Of a DNA stretch of 64,000 nucleotides, positions 17,863 through 26,157 are shown piece after piece. The position numbers and the translations under genes were made by a program. A model generated the notes under the pieces. That model was given only the letters and a program-made list of their open reading frames with translations. It was not told the DNA's origin and ran no database searches. The first letter of the stretch is position 1. Every line of letters begins with the position of its first letter. This stretch comes from Aliivibrio finisterrensis_A (GTDB lineage: Bacteria; Pseudomonadota; Gammaproteobacteria; Enterobacterales; Vibrionaceae): NCBI RefSeq assembly GCF_004167675.1, contig NZ_SEZQ01000001.1; one strand, 5' to 3'.

Positions 17863-17890
17863 TTGTCAAAAAACTCTCAGGCAGTATTAT
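17863..17890 (+). promoter_or_regulatory. sigma-70 promoter of tRNA-Pro
   Basis: -35 TTGTCA (17863-17868) and -10 TATTAT (17885-17890) with a 16-bp spacer, about 40 bp upstream of the mature tRNA. The leader contains a short palindrome (ACAGACAATGTCTGT) that may fold in the precursor. Confidence 0.72.
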
Positions 17891-17930
17891 AGCCCTCGTT
17901 GACACAGACAATGTCTGTTAGTTAACAGCT

Positions 17931-18007
<77 letters not shown>

Positions 18008-18015
18008 CTTTTAAG

Positions 18016-18046
18016 AAAGCCGCATCAGAAATGATGCGGCTTTTTT
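18016..18046 (+). terminator. intrinsic terminator after tRNA-Pro
   Basis: The 9-bp stem GCCGCATCA/TGATGCGGC with a 4-nt loop is followed by six T. It begins about 10 bp after the tRNA CCA. Confidence 0.93.
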
Positions 18047-18104
18047 GCATTTTAACCAGCTAGTATCTACTAGCTAGGATGATCAGTTGTTTAGTATAAT
18101 TGGT

Positions 18105-18138
18105 ATAAATGGTGTTGGTATCATTCAACACCATTTAT
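18105..18138. repeat. perfect 13-bp hairpin without T tract
   Basis: Arms ATAAATGGTGTTG (18105-18117) and CAACACCATTTAT (18126-18138) with an 8-nt loop. It lies 28 bp past the copG-like stop on the minus strand. With no T run on either side it may be a weak terminator, an mRNA 3'-end stabiliser or an intergenic palindrome. Confidence 0.55.
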
Positions 18139-18165
18139 GATTCATGACAATCTATTGATATGACC

Positions 18166-18603
18166 CTAATTATGGGTATTAAATAACGCTAATTTTCCAT
18201 TCTCTTTAAATGCAACCACTTGGTATTTATCTTTTTGGTCACCATATTCCATGCCTGGAGAGCCCATTGGCATACCAGGAACAGAGAGACCTTTAAAATC
18301 TCTAGGATCGGCTAAAAAGTTTTTAATGTCTGATGCAGGGATATGTCCTTCAAATACATAACCATCAATTACAGCTGTATGGCAAGAGGCAAGGCGAGGA
18401 TCGACACCTAGCTTTTCTTTTATTGCGGCCATATCTTCATGCTTCTCTGTGTTTACGTCATAGCCATTATCTTTCATATGTTCTTCCCACTCAGTACAGC
18501 AACCACAGTAAGGGGATTTATAAGAGGTGACTTCAGTTGCAGCAAATACTGTTGAGCTCATTAACATTAGAGAAGTTAAAGTGAGTGTTTTTACTTTTTT
18601 CAT
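18166..18603 (-). CDS. copG: DUF411 copper-binding protein (CopG family)
   Basis: A 145-residue exported protein: signal peptide to about residue 21 (cleavage after VFA), then a thioredoxin-like DUF411 domain with YCGCC, a conserved SCHTA motif, and a Met-rich stretch (PGMPMGSPGMEYG). DUF411/CopG proteins bind copper clusters through these cysteines and occur in copper-resistance operons. It is the last of three leftward genes after copA and a 24-codon ORF, so copper induction through CueR is likely. The exact role (sensing, storage or redox handling) is unresolved. Confidence 0.9.
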   Translation of the reverse strand: MKKVKTLTLTSLMLMSSTVFAATEVTSYKSPYCGCCTEWEEHMKDNGYDVNTEKHEDMAAIKEKLGVDPRLASCHTAVIDGYVFEGHIPASDIKNFLADPRDFKGLSVPGMPMGSPGMEYGDQKDKYQVVAFKENGKLALFNTHN

Positions 18604-18620
18604 TGTGAAGATTCCAAAGG

Positions 18621-18695
18621 TTATTTTGAATTAGGTGATAGCCAAAACCAGTAGATAATGGCAATAATTAGAGCAATACCAATTAGATTAATCAT
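18621..18695 (-). CDS. 24-residue putative single-span membrane peptide in the copA operon
   Basis: An ATG at 18693-18695 is preceded by AAAGGAG six to seven bases upstream, one of the strongest ribosome sites in the window. The peptide has 24 residues: MINLIG, an uninterrupted hydrophobic core (about residues 4-19) ending in the aromatic cluster YWFW, then LSPNSK. It starts 14 bp after the copA stop and ends 17 bp before the copG-like gene, filling the gap exactly. I do not recognise a named family. By position it may modulate CopA or be part of the copper response; that is inference. Confidence 0.68.
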   Translation of the reverse strand: MINLIGIALIIAIIYWFWLSPNSK

Positions 18696-18709
18696 GTGAT
18701 GCTCCTTTA

Positions 18710-21406
18710 TTATTTATGAGTAACTCGTTGAGAACGAGGAGTAAATAGGCGTAGTCGGTTAGCATTAGTCACGACAGTAATTGAAGATAATGCCATTGCA
18801 GCCCCTGCAACCACTGGGCTTAATAACATGCCAGTAAATGGAAATAAAATACCAGCAGCAATAGGAATGCCGACAGTGTTATAGACAAAAGCACCAAATA
18901 GATTCTGTTTCATGTTTTTTATTGTGGCTTTAGATAACTCTATAGCGCTTACAGCGGTTAGTAGTGAGTGGTTCATCAACGTAAGATGGGCGCTTTCAAT
19001 CGCCACATCGCTACCATTACCCATGGCGATGCCAACCTCCGCTTGTGCGAGAGCAGGGGCATCATTAATACCATCACCAATCATGGCAACTTTTTTGCCT
19101 TGGTTTTGTAAGGTTTGAATCGCCTGAGCTTTTCCATCAGGAAGAACCCCTGCAATCACTTGGGTAATTCCCAGTTCTTTTGCAACGTATTGAGCGGTTT
19201 CTTTACGATCGCCAGTAAGCATAACCACATCAATACCAAGTTGAGTTAATTGTTCAATGGCTAACGCTGAGTCTGTGCGAATGGAATCACTGACTTCGAT
19301 AACCCCAATACACTCACCTTTACTGGCGACATACAGTGGTGTTGCTGATGGTGAAATAGTTATGGTTGGTATATCAATACTGTTTTCCATTAGATAAGTA
19401 TGATTACCAATATAAACTGAATCACCATTAACCATAGCAGAAGCCCCTAATCCTAGTTGAGTGATAAATTCACTACTGTCGATAATAGGCCAAGTATTGT
19501 TCTCTAAATAGCTTATAACTGCTTGAGCTAAAGGGTGTTCAGAGTGGCGTTCAACCGCTGCAGCTAATGAAATAACATGCATTTCTGAATGATGATTAAA
19601 AGCAGTCACTTTGGTTACGGTTGGTTTACCTTCGGTTAATGTTCCGGTTTTATCAACAACAACAGTATCGATTGTGCTTGCTGTTTGAAGCACATCAGCA
19701 TCCTTTATTAAAGCGCCAAACTCGGCGGCCTTACCTATACCTACCGTTACCGACATTGGTGTAGCAAGACCAAGAGCACAAGGGCAGGCAATAATCAGTA
19801 CCGTTGTTGCAACAACCAGCATGTAACTAGAGGTAGGTTCTGGCCCAAAGTTATACCAAATTAAAGCAGATATGATCGCAATTATCATAACGCTTGGGAC
19901 AAATACCGATGATATTTGGTCAGCTAATTTTGCCAATTTAGGTTTACTGCTTTGAGCATTACGAACCATTGAAATAATACGAGCTAACATGGTGTGCTCA
20001 CCCACGTTTGTTGCTATGAAAGTAAAACTTCCTTGTTGGTTAATGGTGCCAGCATGAACGGTATCATCTTTGGATTTTAAACAAGGTAGAGGCTCACCTG
20101 TTAGCATAGATTCATCTAAGTAGCTTTCTCCACTGATGATTGAGCCATCAACAGGTATTTTTTCACCTGGTTTGATTTTAATTTTCATGCCTTGAGTGAC
20201 TTGAGCAATTGGTAGGGTTATTTCTTGGCCATTTTGCAATACGGTTGCGGTTTGTGGTTGAAGATCTAGCAGTTTTTCTATTGCAGTAGAGGTGCGATTA
20301 CGAGCTTTAGTTTCTATTAAATTTCCAAGCGTAATTAAACCTAAGATCATTGCCGTTGCTTCAAAATAAACATGACGAGCTTGCAGTGGAAAAAACTCAG
20401 GATAGATAACCAAAGCCATAGAATAAAGCCAAGCAGAGCCGGTTCCCAATGCGACCAAGGTGTCCATAGTTGCTCTATGGTGGGTAAAGGCTTTCCATGC
20501 GTTCACATAGAAATGCTTACCGGCAGTGAGTAATAAACCTAAGCAAATTAAACCTATAAGCCCCCAAGCCAATTGGTCATTTACTGTGGTGATTTGCATA
20601 TTTCCACCAAAGACACCCCAAAGCATTAATGGTGCACCTATGATAAGAGATATGATGGTGTTTTTTTTATGTGTGGCAATGGTTTTTAAGAATAACTCTT
20701 TTTGTCTAGCACGACGTTGGTCTTCATTTAAACTTAATTCTGCACCATAGCCACCAGCTTCAATTGCTTGAATTAGTTCAGTTACGTTGATATTGCCGTG
20801 AATAAGAGCGGTTCGCTCAGCCAAATTAACTGTTACTGATTGCACATGATCCACTGTTGAAATGATGTTTTCTACAGAAGCGACACAACTTGCACAAGTC
20901 ATTCCTGATAGTATTAATTGAGTTGTTTTATCATCTATCGTGGGAGCTGGCTTGGTCGCTTTGATAATCGGTTTAGTCTGTTTATTTGAGTCTTGTTTAG
21001 TATCAGAATTCAGTGGTGTCGTGTTTGCGTTAAATCCTATTGACTTTATTAACTCAATGATCTGCTCTTCTGATTGTGTAGAGGTAAATTCCAGTTTTGA
21101 TTTTGAAATGAACTCAATGGTTGAGTGTGGTATTGCATTTAAAGCTTCTTTTGTTTTATTAATGCATTTACCACAATTTAATCCTGAAAGGTGAAGGACT
21201 ATTGTTTGTGCTTTAGGAACAAAATAACCAAGCCTCTCAATAATATCTACGATACTTTGATAAGGAAGTGTTGTTATCAGAGTTAATTCTGTTTTGGTTA
21301 CTGAGTATTGAGATATGTTTGGGTTATTAGCAAGATCTTGTTCAACCTTTGCTATGCAACGACCACAGTTTAATCCTGATAATGGAAGAGTAAATTCCTG
21401 ACTCAT
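18710..21406 (-). CDS. copA: Cu(I)-exporting P1B-type ATPase CopA
   Basis: Inner-membrane pump exporting Cu(I) from the cytoplasm. Three N-terminal metal-binding domains are visible: two with GLNCGxC (near residues 13-18 and 74-79) and one with GMTCASC (near residue 168). The core has the membrane metal site CPC (IACPCALGLA), phosphorylation motif DKTGTLTEG, HP motif SEHPLAQA and GDGINDAPAL. 898 residues, longer than E. coli CopA (834, two such domains). Divergent from cueR across a CueR-type promoter and followed by a 24-codon ORF and a copG-like gene. Confidence 0.97.
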   Translation of the reverse strand: MSQEFTLPLSGLNCGRCIAKVEQDLANNPNISQYSVTKTELTLITTLPYQSIVDIIERLGYFVPKAQTIVLHLSGLNCGKCINKTKEALNAIPHSTIEFISKSKLEFTSTQSEEQIIELIKSIGFNANTTPLNSDTKQDSNKQTKPIIKATKPAPTIDDKTTQLILSGMTCASCVASVENIISTVDHVQSVTVNLAERTALIHGNINVTELIQAIEAGGYGAELSLNEDQRRARQKELFLKTIATHKKNTIISLIIGAPLMLWGVFGGNMQITTVNDQLAWGLIGLICLGLLLTAGKHFYVNAWKAFTHHRATMDTLVALGTGSAWLYSMALVIYPEFFPLQARHVYFEATAMILGLITLGNLIETKARNRTSTAIEKLLDLQPQTATVLQNGQEITLPIAQVTQGMKIKIKPGEKIPVDGSIISGESYLDESMLTGEPLPCLKSKDDTVHAGTINQQGSFTFIATNVGEHTMLARIISMVRNAQSSKPKLAKLADQISSVFVPSVMIIAIISALIWYNFGPEPTSSYMLVVATTVLIIACPCALGLATPMSVTVGIGKAAEFGALIKDADVLQTASTIDTVVVDKTGTLTEGKPTVTKVTAFNHHSEMHVISLAAAVERHSEHPLAQAVISYLENNTWPIIDSSEFITQLGLGASAMVNGDSVYIGNHTYLMENSIDIPTITISPSATPLYVASKGECIGVIEVSDSIRTDSALAIEQLTQLGIDVVMLTGDRKETAQYVAKELGITQVIAGVLPDGKAQAIQTLQNQGKKVAMIGDGINDAPALAQAEVGIAMGNGSDVAIESAHLTLMNHSLLTAVSAIELSKATIKNMKQNLFGAFVYNTVGIPIAAGILFPFTGMLLSPVVAGAAMALSSITVVTNANRLRLFTPRSQRVTHK

Positions 21407-21438
21407 AATAACCTCGTTAACTATTCTTGATATTGCGA

Positions 21439-21469
21439 ATAATAAACCTTACAGTAAATGGAAGGTCAA
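21439..21469 (-). promoter_or_regulatory. CueR-type copA promoter with embedded operator
   Basis: On the minus strand -35 TTGACC (21464-21469) and -10 TATTAT (21439-21444) are separated by 19 bp, the elongated spacing typical of promoters activated by MerR-family regulators. Inside lies the dyad ACCTT-N11-AAGGT (21446-21466), like known CueR operators. It drives copA; cueR lies divergently just beyond. Confidence 0.85.
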
Positions 21470-21490
21470 GATATTAAATGAGATAAAACT

Positions 21491-21883
21491 ATGAATATTA
21501 GTGAAGTAGCGAAGTTAACAGGACTAACAGCGAAAACCATTCGGTTTTATGAAAGCAAAGGAGTGATAAAAGAAGCAAGTAGGAGTGCTAATGGATATCG
21601 TCAATATACTAAGATTCAGGTAGAGGAATTACAATTAATTAGACGTTCAAGATTAGTTGGATTTAGCTTAGAAGAGTGCCAAGAACTATTAAGTTTATCA
21701 AATAACCCTAATCGTCGAAGTGCAGACGTAAAAGCAAAAACGTTAGATAAAGTTGCAGAGATCGAAGAAAAAATTCAGGAACTAAAAGGAATGAAGCAAA
21801 CATTATTAAATTTAGCCGATGCTTGCCCAGGTGATGAAGGCCATGATTGTCCTATTATTAAAGGATTAACCTGCTGCCATTAG
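21491..21883 (+). CDS. cueR: copper-responsive MerR-family regulator CueR
   Basis: A 130-residue dimeric regulator that senses Cu(I) with extreme affinity and activates copA by untwisting a 19-bp-spaced promoter. N-terminal winged helix (MNISEVAKLTGLTAKTIRFYE), dimerisation helix, then the Cu(I) loop with two cysteines in ACPGDEGHDCPII. A C-terminal CC follows (GLTCCH), as in E. coli CueR. Divergent from copA with its target site in the 84-bp gap. Confidence 0.96.
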   Translation: MNISEVAKLTGLTAKTIRFYESKGVIKEASRSANGYRQYTKIQVEELQLIRRSRLVGFSLEECQELLSLSNNPNRRSADVKAKTLDKVAEIEEKIQELKGMKQTLLNLADACPGDEGHDCPIIKGLTCCH

Positions 21884-21915
21884 AAATAACAGCAACAGGT
21901 TTACTACTCAATAGG

Positions 21916-22770
21916 TTAGTAAAGAAGAGAATAAAGTTGACGACGGTACTTACCTGCGACAGGGTTTCCTTGACCAAGAGCAGATAATATATCCATCATG
22001 GTTTTCTTAATTTGACCATCTTGCGCGTTAAGATCTTTTAGCAACGCTGCCATCAAAATATCTAGCGCTTCTTCTTGTCGGCTGACTTGACTGTATTGAA
22101 TCGCAAGCTCCAAAGCTAACGCATTATTGCTAGGGTCTGAGCTATATTTTTCTTCTAATGCTTGGATTTCTGGGCTGCTTCCTGCTTGTTTATGTAGTTC
22201 AAGCTTAGCAATTAACTCTTTGTATTTGCTGTCTTGATCTTGCATTAATATTTCAGAAAGAACAGCCTCTGCGTGATCAAATGCTTGGGTTTCAATATAG
22301 CACTGTGCGATGTGCAGTTTTATTTGACCATTACCGCCAAAGTACTCAAGAAGAGCGAGTAATGTAGGAAGTGCTGCTTGATATTCACCTTCTTCAACCA
22401 GTTTAAATGCTTGACCTAATTGAAGTTCTTCTTGGCTCGGTAGATGTTTACCTAGCATCTCTTGAATGGCTTCAATCGTTTGAGGCCCTCCCATGCCATC
22501 AATCGCTTGGCCGTTTTTAAATAAAGCAATTGTTGGTAGCGTTTGAACACCAAATTGTTGTGCAAGACCTTGCTGTTCTTCACAGTTAAGTAGAGCAAGA
22601 GTTACGGCATCACCATATTGCTGGGAAAGTTGTTGTAAGGGAGGAATAACAGCAATACTTTCTTGGCTCATTGGCGCCCAGAAGTGGATTAGCACAGGGG
22701 TTTGCATTGAGCTTTCTAAAATTTGTTGGAAGTTTTGTTCGTTTAGTTCAACGCTATGTTCTGGTTGCAT
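21916..22770 (-). CDS. cnoX: chaperedoxin CnoX (YbbN), thioredoxin-like co-chaperone with TPR
   Basis: A 284-residue cytoplasmic protein with an N-terminal thioredoxin-like domain (about 1-110) and C-terminal TPR-like helices. In E. coli, CnoX/YbbN holds oxidatively damaged proteins and passes them to GroEL and DnaK. The thioredoxin active-site position reads WAPMSQES, with no cysteine, so redox catalysis there is not expected; the cis-proline loop (QTLPTIALF) is kept. Convergent with cueR. The E. coli neighbourhood also has cueR, ybbN and ybbO together. Confidence 0.93.
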   Translation of the reverse strand: MQPEHSVELNEQNFQQILESSMQTPVLIHFWAPMSQESIAVIPPLQQLSQQYGDAVTLALLNCEEQQGLAQQFGVQTLPTIALFKNGQAIDGMGGPQTIEAIQEMLGKHLPSQEELQLGQAFKLVEEGEYQAALPTLLALLEYFGGNGQIKLHIAQCYIETQAFDHAEAVLSEILMQDQDSKYKELIAKLELHKQAGSSPEIQALEEKYSSDPSNNALALELAIQYSQVSRQEEALDILMAALLKDLNAQDGQIKKTMMDILSALGQGNPVAGKYRRQLYSLLY

Positions 22771-22850
22771 GATCTTTCCCTAAAAACAGTATGTATTCTT
22801 TATATAGATATATGGGAAGTTATATTGATTTTCAAGGAAATAGAAAGAAG

Positions 22851-22880
22851 AAAGCCACTATAATTGACTTATAGTGGCTC
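22851..22880 (-). terminator. hairpin downstream of the 21-codon ORF, possible terminator
   Basis: The perfect 11-bp stem AGCCACTATAA/TTATAGTGGCT has loop TTGAC. The minus strand continues TTTCTTCTTTC, a broken T tract, so this may be a moderate terminator for a short leftward transcript. Confidence 0.6.
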
Positions 22881-22899
22881 TTCTAAGTGTAAGTGGCTA

Positions 22900-22965
22900 T
22901 TAGATCAGTATGAATACCGCAACTGCAACACTCACACAGATCCAGTTGATTTTACCTAGTGTCAT
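22900..22965 (-). CDS. 21-residue putative membrane peptide
   Basis: An ATG at 22963-22965 is preceded by a G6-AA stretch that can pair with the ribosomal anti-Shine-Dalgarno. The 21-residue peptide begins MTLGKINW and continues as an unbroken hydrophobic segment (about residues 8-21, with one cysteine) to the end. A hairpin lies about 20 bp past the stop. The 325-bp gap between ybbO and cnoX has no other gene candidate. I do not recognise a family, and such a short ORF could be chance. Confidence 0.42.
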   Translation of the reverse strand: MTLGKINWICVSVAVAVFILI

Positions 22966-23095
22966 ATTCCCCCCCGAAAAAACACCATCTACCGGATAGA
23001 ATGAATATACGATTCTAATATGACACTAATATTACATTTTTACTCTTTTCTCACATTTATTAATTATTACACAGAGATGACACTATAAAGCTAGG

Positions 23096-23923
23096 TTAAT
23101 CACTCTTATTTAAGATCATATCTAAGCACTTTGTTGGTAATAATCGTTTCAGAACCGAAAACAAATGAGTTGGAAAGGTGACTCGATAGCGAGCTTTTGG
23201 TCTTGATGAGTTAAGTGCGTGAAGTAGGGGGGGAATAATAGAATCTGTAGGGAGGACAAAAGCACTACCAGATTTTTCTTTTTCAAGTCGTTGTTGTTGA
23301 ATAAGGTATTTTTCTTTATGGTAACTGGTATCTATGTTTACCCATTTTTCAAATGCTTTCAATGCATTAGAACGGAATTTGGTTTCAATTGGACCTGGTT
23401 CAATTAAGCTGACTTTTATGTTTGTTTCTGATAACTCTAAACGTAATGTGTCAGTCCATCCTTCAATAGCAAATTTTGATGCGTTGTAAGCTCCGCGATA
23501 TTTCATTGCTATAATACCTAGCACTGAACTGTTTTGAATGATACGACCTTGCTTTTGTTTTCTCATTACAGGAAGCAGTTCTGTGACTAATTGGTGCCAA
23601 CCAAAGAAATTTGACTCGAACTGCTCTTTTAATGCTTCTCGGGGTAGGTCTTCGAGCGCTCCGGCTTGACCATATGCACCATTATTGAACAATGCGTATA
23701 ATTTTCCATCAGTCAGTCTTGTTACTTCAGTGACAGCATCAGTAATACTTTGTGGGTCACTATAATCCAAATAGAGGCAAGTTAATCCTTCACTTTGTAA
23801 TCGTTCTATATCTTCTTTTTTACGACAAGAAGCAATAACGTTAAAGCCATGCTTTTGTAATTGATGGGCTGCAGTATAACCAATGCCTGTTGAACAGCCT
23901 GTAATGAATATAGTTCGTGTCAT
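23096..23923 (-). CDS. ybbO: SDR family oxidoreductase (YbbO-like)
   Basis: A 275-residue classical short-chain dehydrogenase. The cofactor-binding motif TGCSTGIG is at residues 8-15 and NNGAYG (in place of NNAG) is near 85. The catalytic serine is in QNSSVLG, with YNASK further on, followed by IEPGPIETKF. The substrate is not predictable from sequence; E. coli YbbO has been linked to NADP-dependent aldehyde reduction. The C terminus ends in a hydrophobic/basic stretch. The ybbN-ybbO neighbourhood matches E. coli, here with a small ORF between. Confidence 0.9.
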   Translation of the reverse strand: MTRTIFITGCSTGIGYTAAHQLQKHGFNVIASCRKKEDIERLQSEGLTCLYLDYSDPQSITDAVTEVTRLTDGKLYALFNNGAYGQAGALEDLPREALKEQFESNFFGWHQLVTELLPVMRKQKQGRIIQNSSVLGIIAMKYRGAYNASKFAIEGWTDTLRLELSETNIKVSLIEPGPIETKFRSNALKAFEKWVNIDTSYHKEKYLIQQQRLEKEKSGSAFVLPTDSIIPPLLHALNSSRPKARYRVTFPTHLFSVLKRLLPTKCLDMILNKSD

Positions 23924-23994
23924 TAACTCTTATCCCTAATAAATGATGACCATATTATACAATAACGCTGTATTTCTATTGCTGAATTTTTGAT

Positions 23995-24029
23995 ATAAAA
24001 AAGACCAATGGTAGATCCCATCGGCCTTT
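23995..24029 (-). terminator. intrinsic terminator after proX
   Basis: On the minus strand AAGGCCGATGG pairs with CCATTGGTCTT (two G-U pairs), loop GATCTA, followed by a T run. It lies 32 bp past the proX stop. Confidence 0.82.
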
Positions 24030-24060
24030 GTTTGTATTTAAGTGGATGTCGTTATTAGAT

Positions 24061-25068
24061 TTAGATAGCGGCTTTTTTCGCTTCAGCTAACCAAGAATCA
24101 AACAATGCTCGGTTTGCTTTTATCCAACCATCCACATGGGATTGAATGTCAGCAGAGCTGTTTTTGCCTCTACTCATCATCATATTTTGTGCACTGACGT
24201 CATTAATGTTCAGTTTGATGATCTCAAATAACTTAGCAGCAGCAGGGTTTTGAGCCGCAAATTCTTTGTTTGCGATAATACGCATTGAGTTCATCTCAAA
24301 GCCGTAGTTTTTTCCATTAGATAATGTGGTATCGACATTTTTACGATCCCCCGGAAGTGATGAGAAAGGTACTTCTAACCAGACTACATCTTTATTAGGA
24401 ACCAATACGCCACTTACCCAGTAAGGAGTCCAAGTATAGTAGAGAATAGGTTCACCATTTTTGTAACGTGAAATCGTATCAGCAATAATTGCGGCATAAT
24501 TACCTTGGTTATGCGTAACAGTGTCCTCAAGTTGGTAAGCACCAATTTGATGCTCGATCACCATTTCACAACCCCAACCCGGGTTACAGCCAGTAAGATC
24601 TGCTTTGCCATCACCGTCAGCATCAAACAATTCAGCTAATTTAGGGTCTTTTAATTGCCCAATGTTTGTAATTCCATACTTTTCAGCGGTTTTTTTATCA
24701 ATTAGGTAGCCTTGAGCAGCACCGCTCACGTATTGACCTTGACGGTAGAACTTATCATCACCACCAGACATTTTGTATTTATCCGCATGAAGAGGGAACC
24801 AACCAACAGTAAGGAATGTTGCATCACCTTTTGCTATCGACGTATAAGCTACGTTGTAATCAACTTCTTTTGTTGGTTTTACATCATAACCTAGCTCTTC
24901 AAGCGCTCGGTTTACAATCGATGTTTGAAACGTTTCTTCTGCAACTGTAGATTGAAGAGCTTGCACTGTAACGCCTTCACCTGGGAGTTTTTCTGCCCAT
25001 ACATTTGATGATAAAGCTAGAGTGGAAACGATACTCGCTGTCAGTGCTTTCTTCCATGAATTAATCAT
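24061..25068 (-). CDS. proX: glycine betaine/proline-betaine ABC transporter, periplasmic binding protein
   Basis: A 335-residue periplasmic protein with an N-terminal signal peptide (cleavage near NVWA) and an OpuAC/ProX substrate-binding domain. Aromatic residues that cage quaternary amines are plausible (WFPLH, YYTWTPYW). It captures glycine betaine for the ProVW importer under osmotic stress. Third gene of the leftward proV-proW-proX operon, 2 bp after proW, followed by a terminator. Confidence 0.95.
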   Translation of the reverse strand: MINSWKKALTASIVSTLALSSNVWAEKLPGEGVTVQALQSTVAEETFQTSIVNRALEELGYDVKPTKEVDYNVAYTSIAKGDATFLTVGWFPLHADKYKMSGGDDKFYRQGQYVSGAAQGYLIDKKTAEKYGITNIGQLKDPKLAELFDADGDGKADLTGCNPGWGCEMVIEHQIGAYQLEDTVTHNQGNYAAIIADTISRYKNGEPILYYTWTPYWVSGVLVPNKDVVWLEVPFSSLPGDRKNVDTTLSNGKNYGFEMNSMRIIANKEFAAQNPAAAKLFEIIKLNINDVSAQNMMMSRGKNSSADIQSHVDGWIKANRALFDSWLAEAKKAAI

Positions 25069-25070
25069 TC

Positions 25071-26153
25071 TTATTTCTCCTTAAGTTGTAGTTCTGTTTT
25101 TGGTTCTTTTTTTTGAGTAAACATATTTAGCAAGATAGAAACAGGGCCCATGTTATACCAACGTAATTTAGTATTGCCTGCGTTTGCTCCTAATACTTGA
25201 GTGATTCGGTCTAGTAAAATCGCAAGTATTACAATACCTAAACCACCGACGGCTGCTAGTCCCATATCTAGTCGTCCAATACCTCTTAATACCATTTGAC
25301 CTAATCCACCTACCGCGATCATTGAGGCAATAACCACCATAGATAGAGATAGCATTAAGGTTTGGTTAACACCGGCCATAATCGTTGGTAGTGCTAGTGG
25401 AAGTTGAATTCGATACAGCATTTGCTTTTTGCTGGCTCCAAATGAATGGCCAGCTTCGATTAGCTCTTCTGGTACTTGTTGAATACCTAGAATCGTTAAA
25501 CGTACGACAGGAGGCAGTGCAAAAATAATAGTTACAACAACGCCGGGTACATTACCGATACCAAATAACATTACAATTGGAACTAGGTAAACAAAGGCTG
25601 GGGTTGTTTGCATTGCATCTAAGATTGGGCGAACGAATTTTGCGGCGGTTTTGCTTCTTGCTAGCCAAATCCCCATCGGTAACCCGATAAGTAAACAGAA
25701 AAAGACAGAGGTCATCACTAATGACAGAGTGGTCATGGCTTCAGACCAAGCACCGATAAGACCAATAACGAGTAATGAAGCTGCCGTTGAGATCCCTAGC
25801 TTAAGGTTCGAAAATTGCCATGCTAATAAAAATAAAATAAGAAGCATGAATGGTGCTGGTGTTGATACTAATGCCGTTTCAAAAGAGCTTAAGATAAAAT
25901 CAATAGGCACTCGAATGGCTTGAAATAATGGACGACCATGTTCAACTAACCAGTTTAAGCCAGACTCCACCCAAACATCGACAGGAAGTACGGCTTCTTC
26001 AAAGGGATTTAATGGGTTAAAAGTATTTACTTCGATAGTTTCATGATTTAACCAATCAGCAGAGACTGATGTATCGCCAACTTGGCCCCATGGATCATCG
26101 CTTGTTGGTGCTGTTTGTGACCATGGGTCATTGTTTGTTTGTTCTGATGACAT
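25071..26153 (-). CDS. proW: glycine betaine/L-proline ABC transporter permease
   Basis: A 360-residue inner-membrane permease. A hydrophilic N-terminal tail (about 70 residues) precedes several membrane helices. The BPD_transp_1 coupling loop (EELIEAGHSFGASKKQMLYRI) that contacts the ATPase is intact. The long N-terminal extension is typical of enterobacterial and vibrio ProW. Middle gene of proVWX, 4 bp after proV. Confidence 0.96.
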   Translation of the reverse strand: MSSEQTNNDPWSQTAPTSDDPWGQVGDTSVSADWLNHETIEVNTFNPLNPFEEAVLPVDVWVESGLNWLVEHGRPLFQAIRVPIDFILSSFETALVSTPAPFMLLILFLLAWQFSNLKLGISTAASLLVIGLIGAWSEAMTTLSLVMTSVFFCLLIGLPMGIWLARSKTAAKFVRPILDAMQTTPAFVYLVPIVMLFGIGNVPGVVVTIIFALPPVVRLTILGIQQVPEELIEAGHSFGASKKQMLYRIQLPLALPTIMAGVNQTLMLSLSMVVIASMIAVGGLGQMVLRGIGRLDMGLAAVGGLGIVILAILLDRITQVLGANAGNTKLRWYNMGPVSILLNMFTQKKEPKTELQLKEK

Positions 26154-26157
26154 CGTT

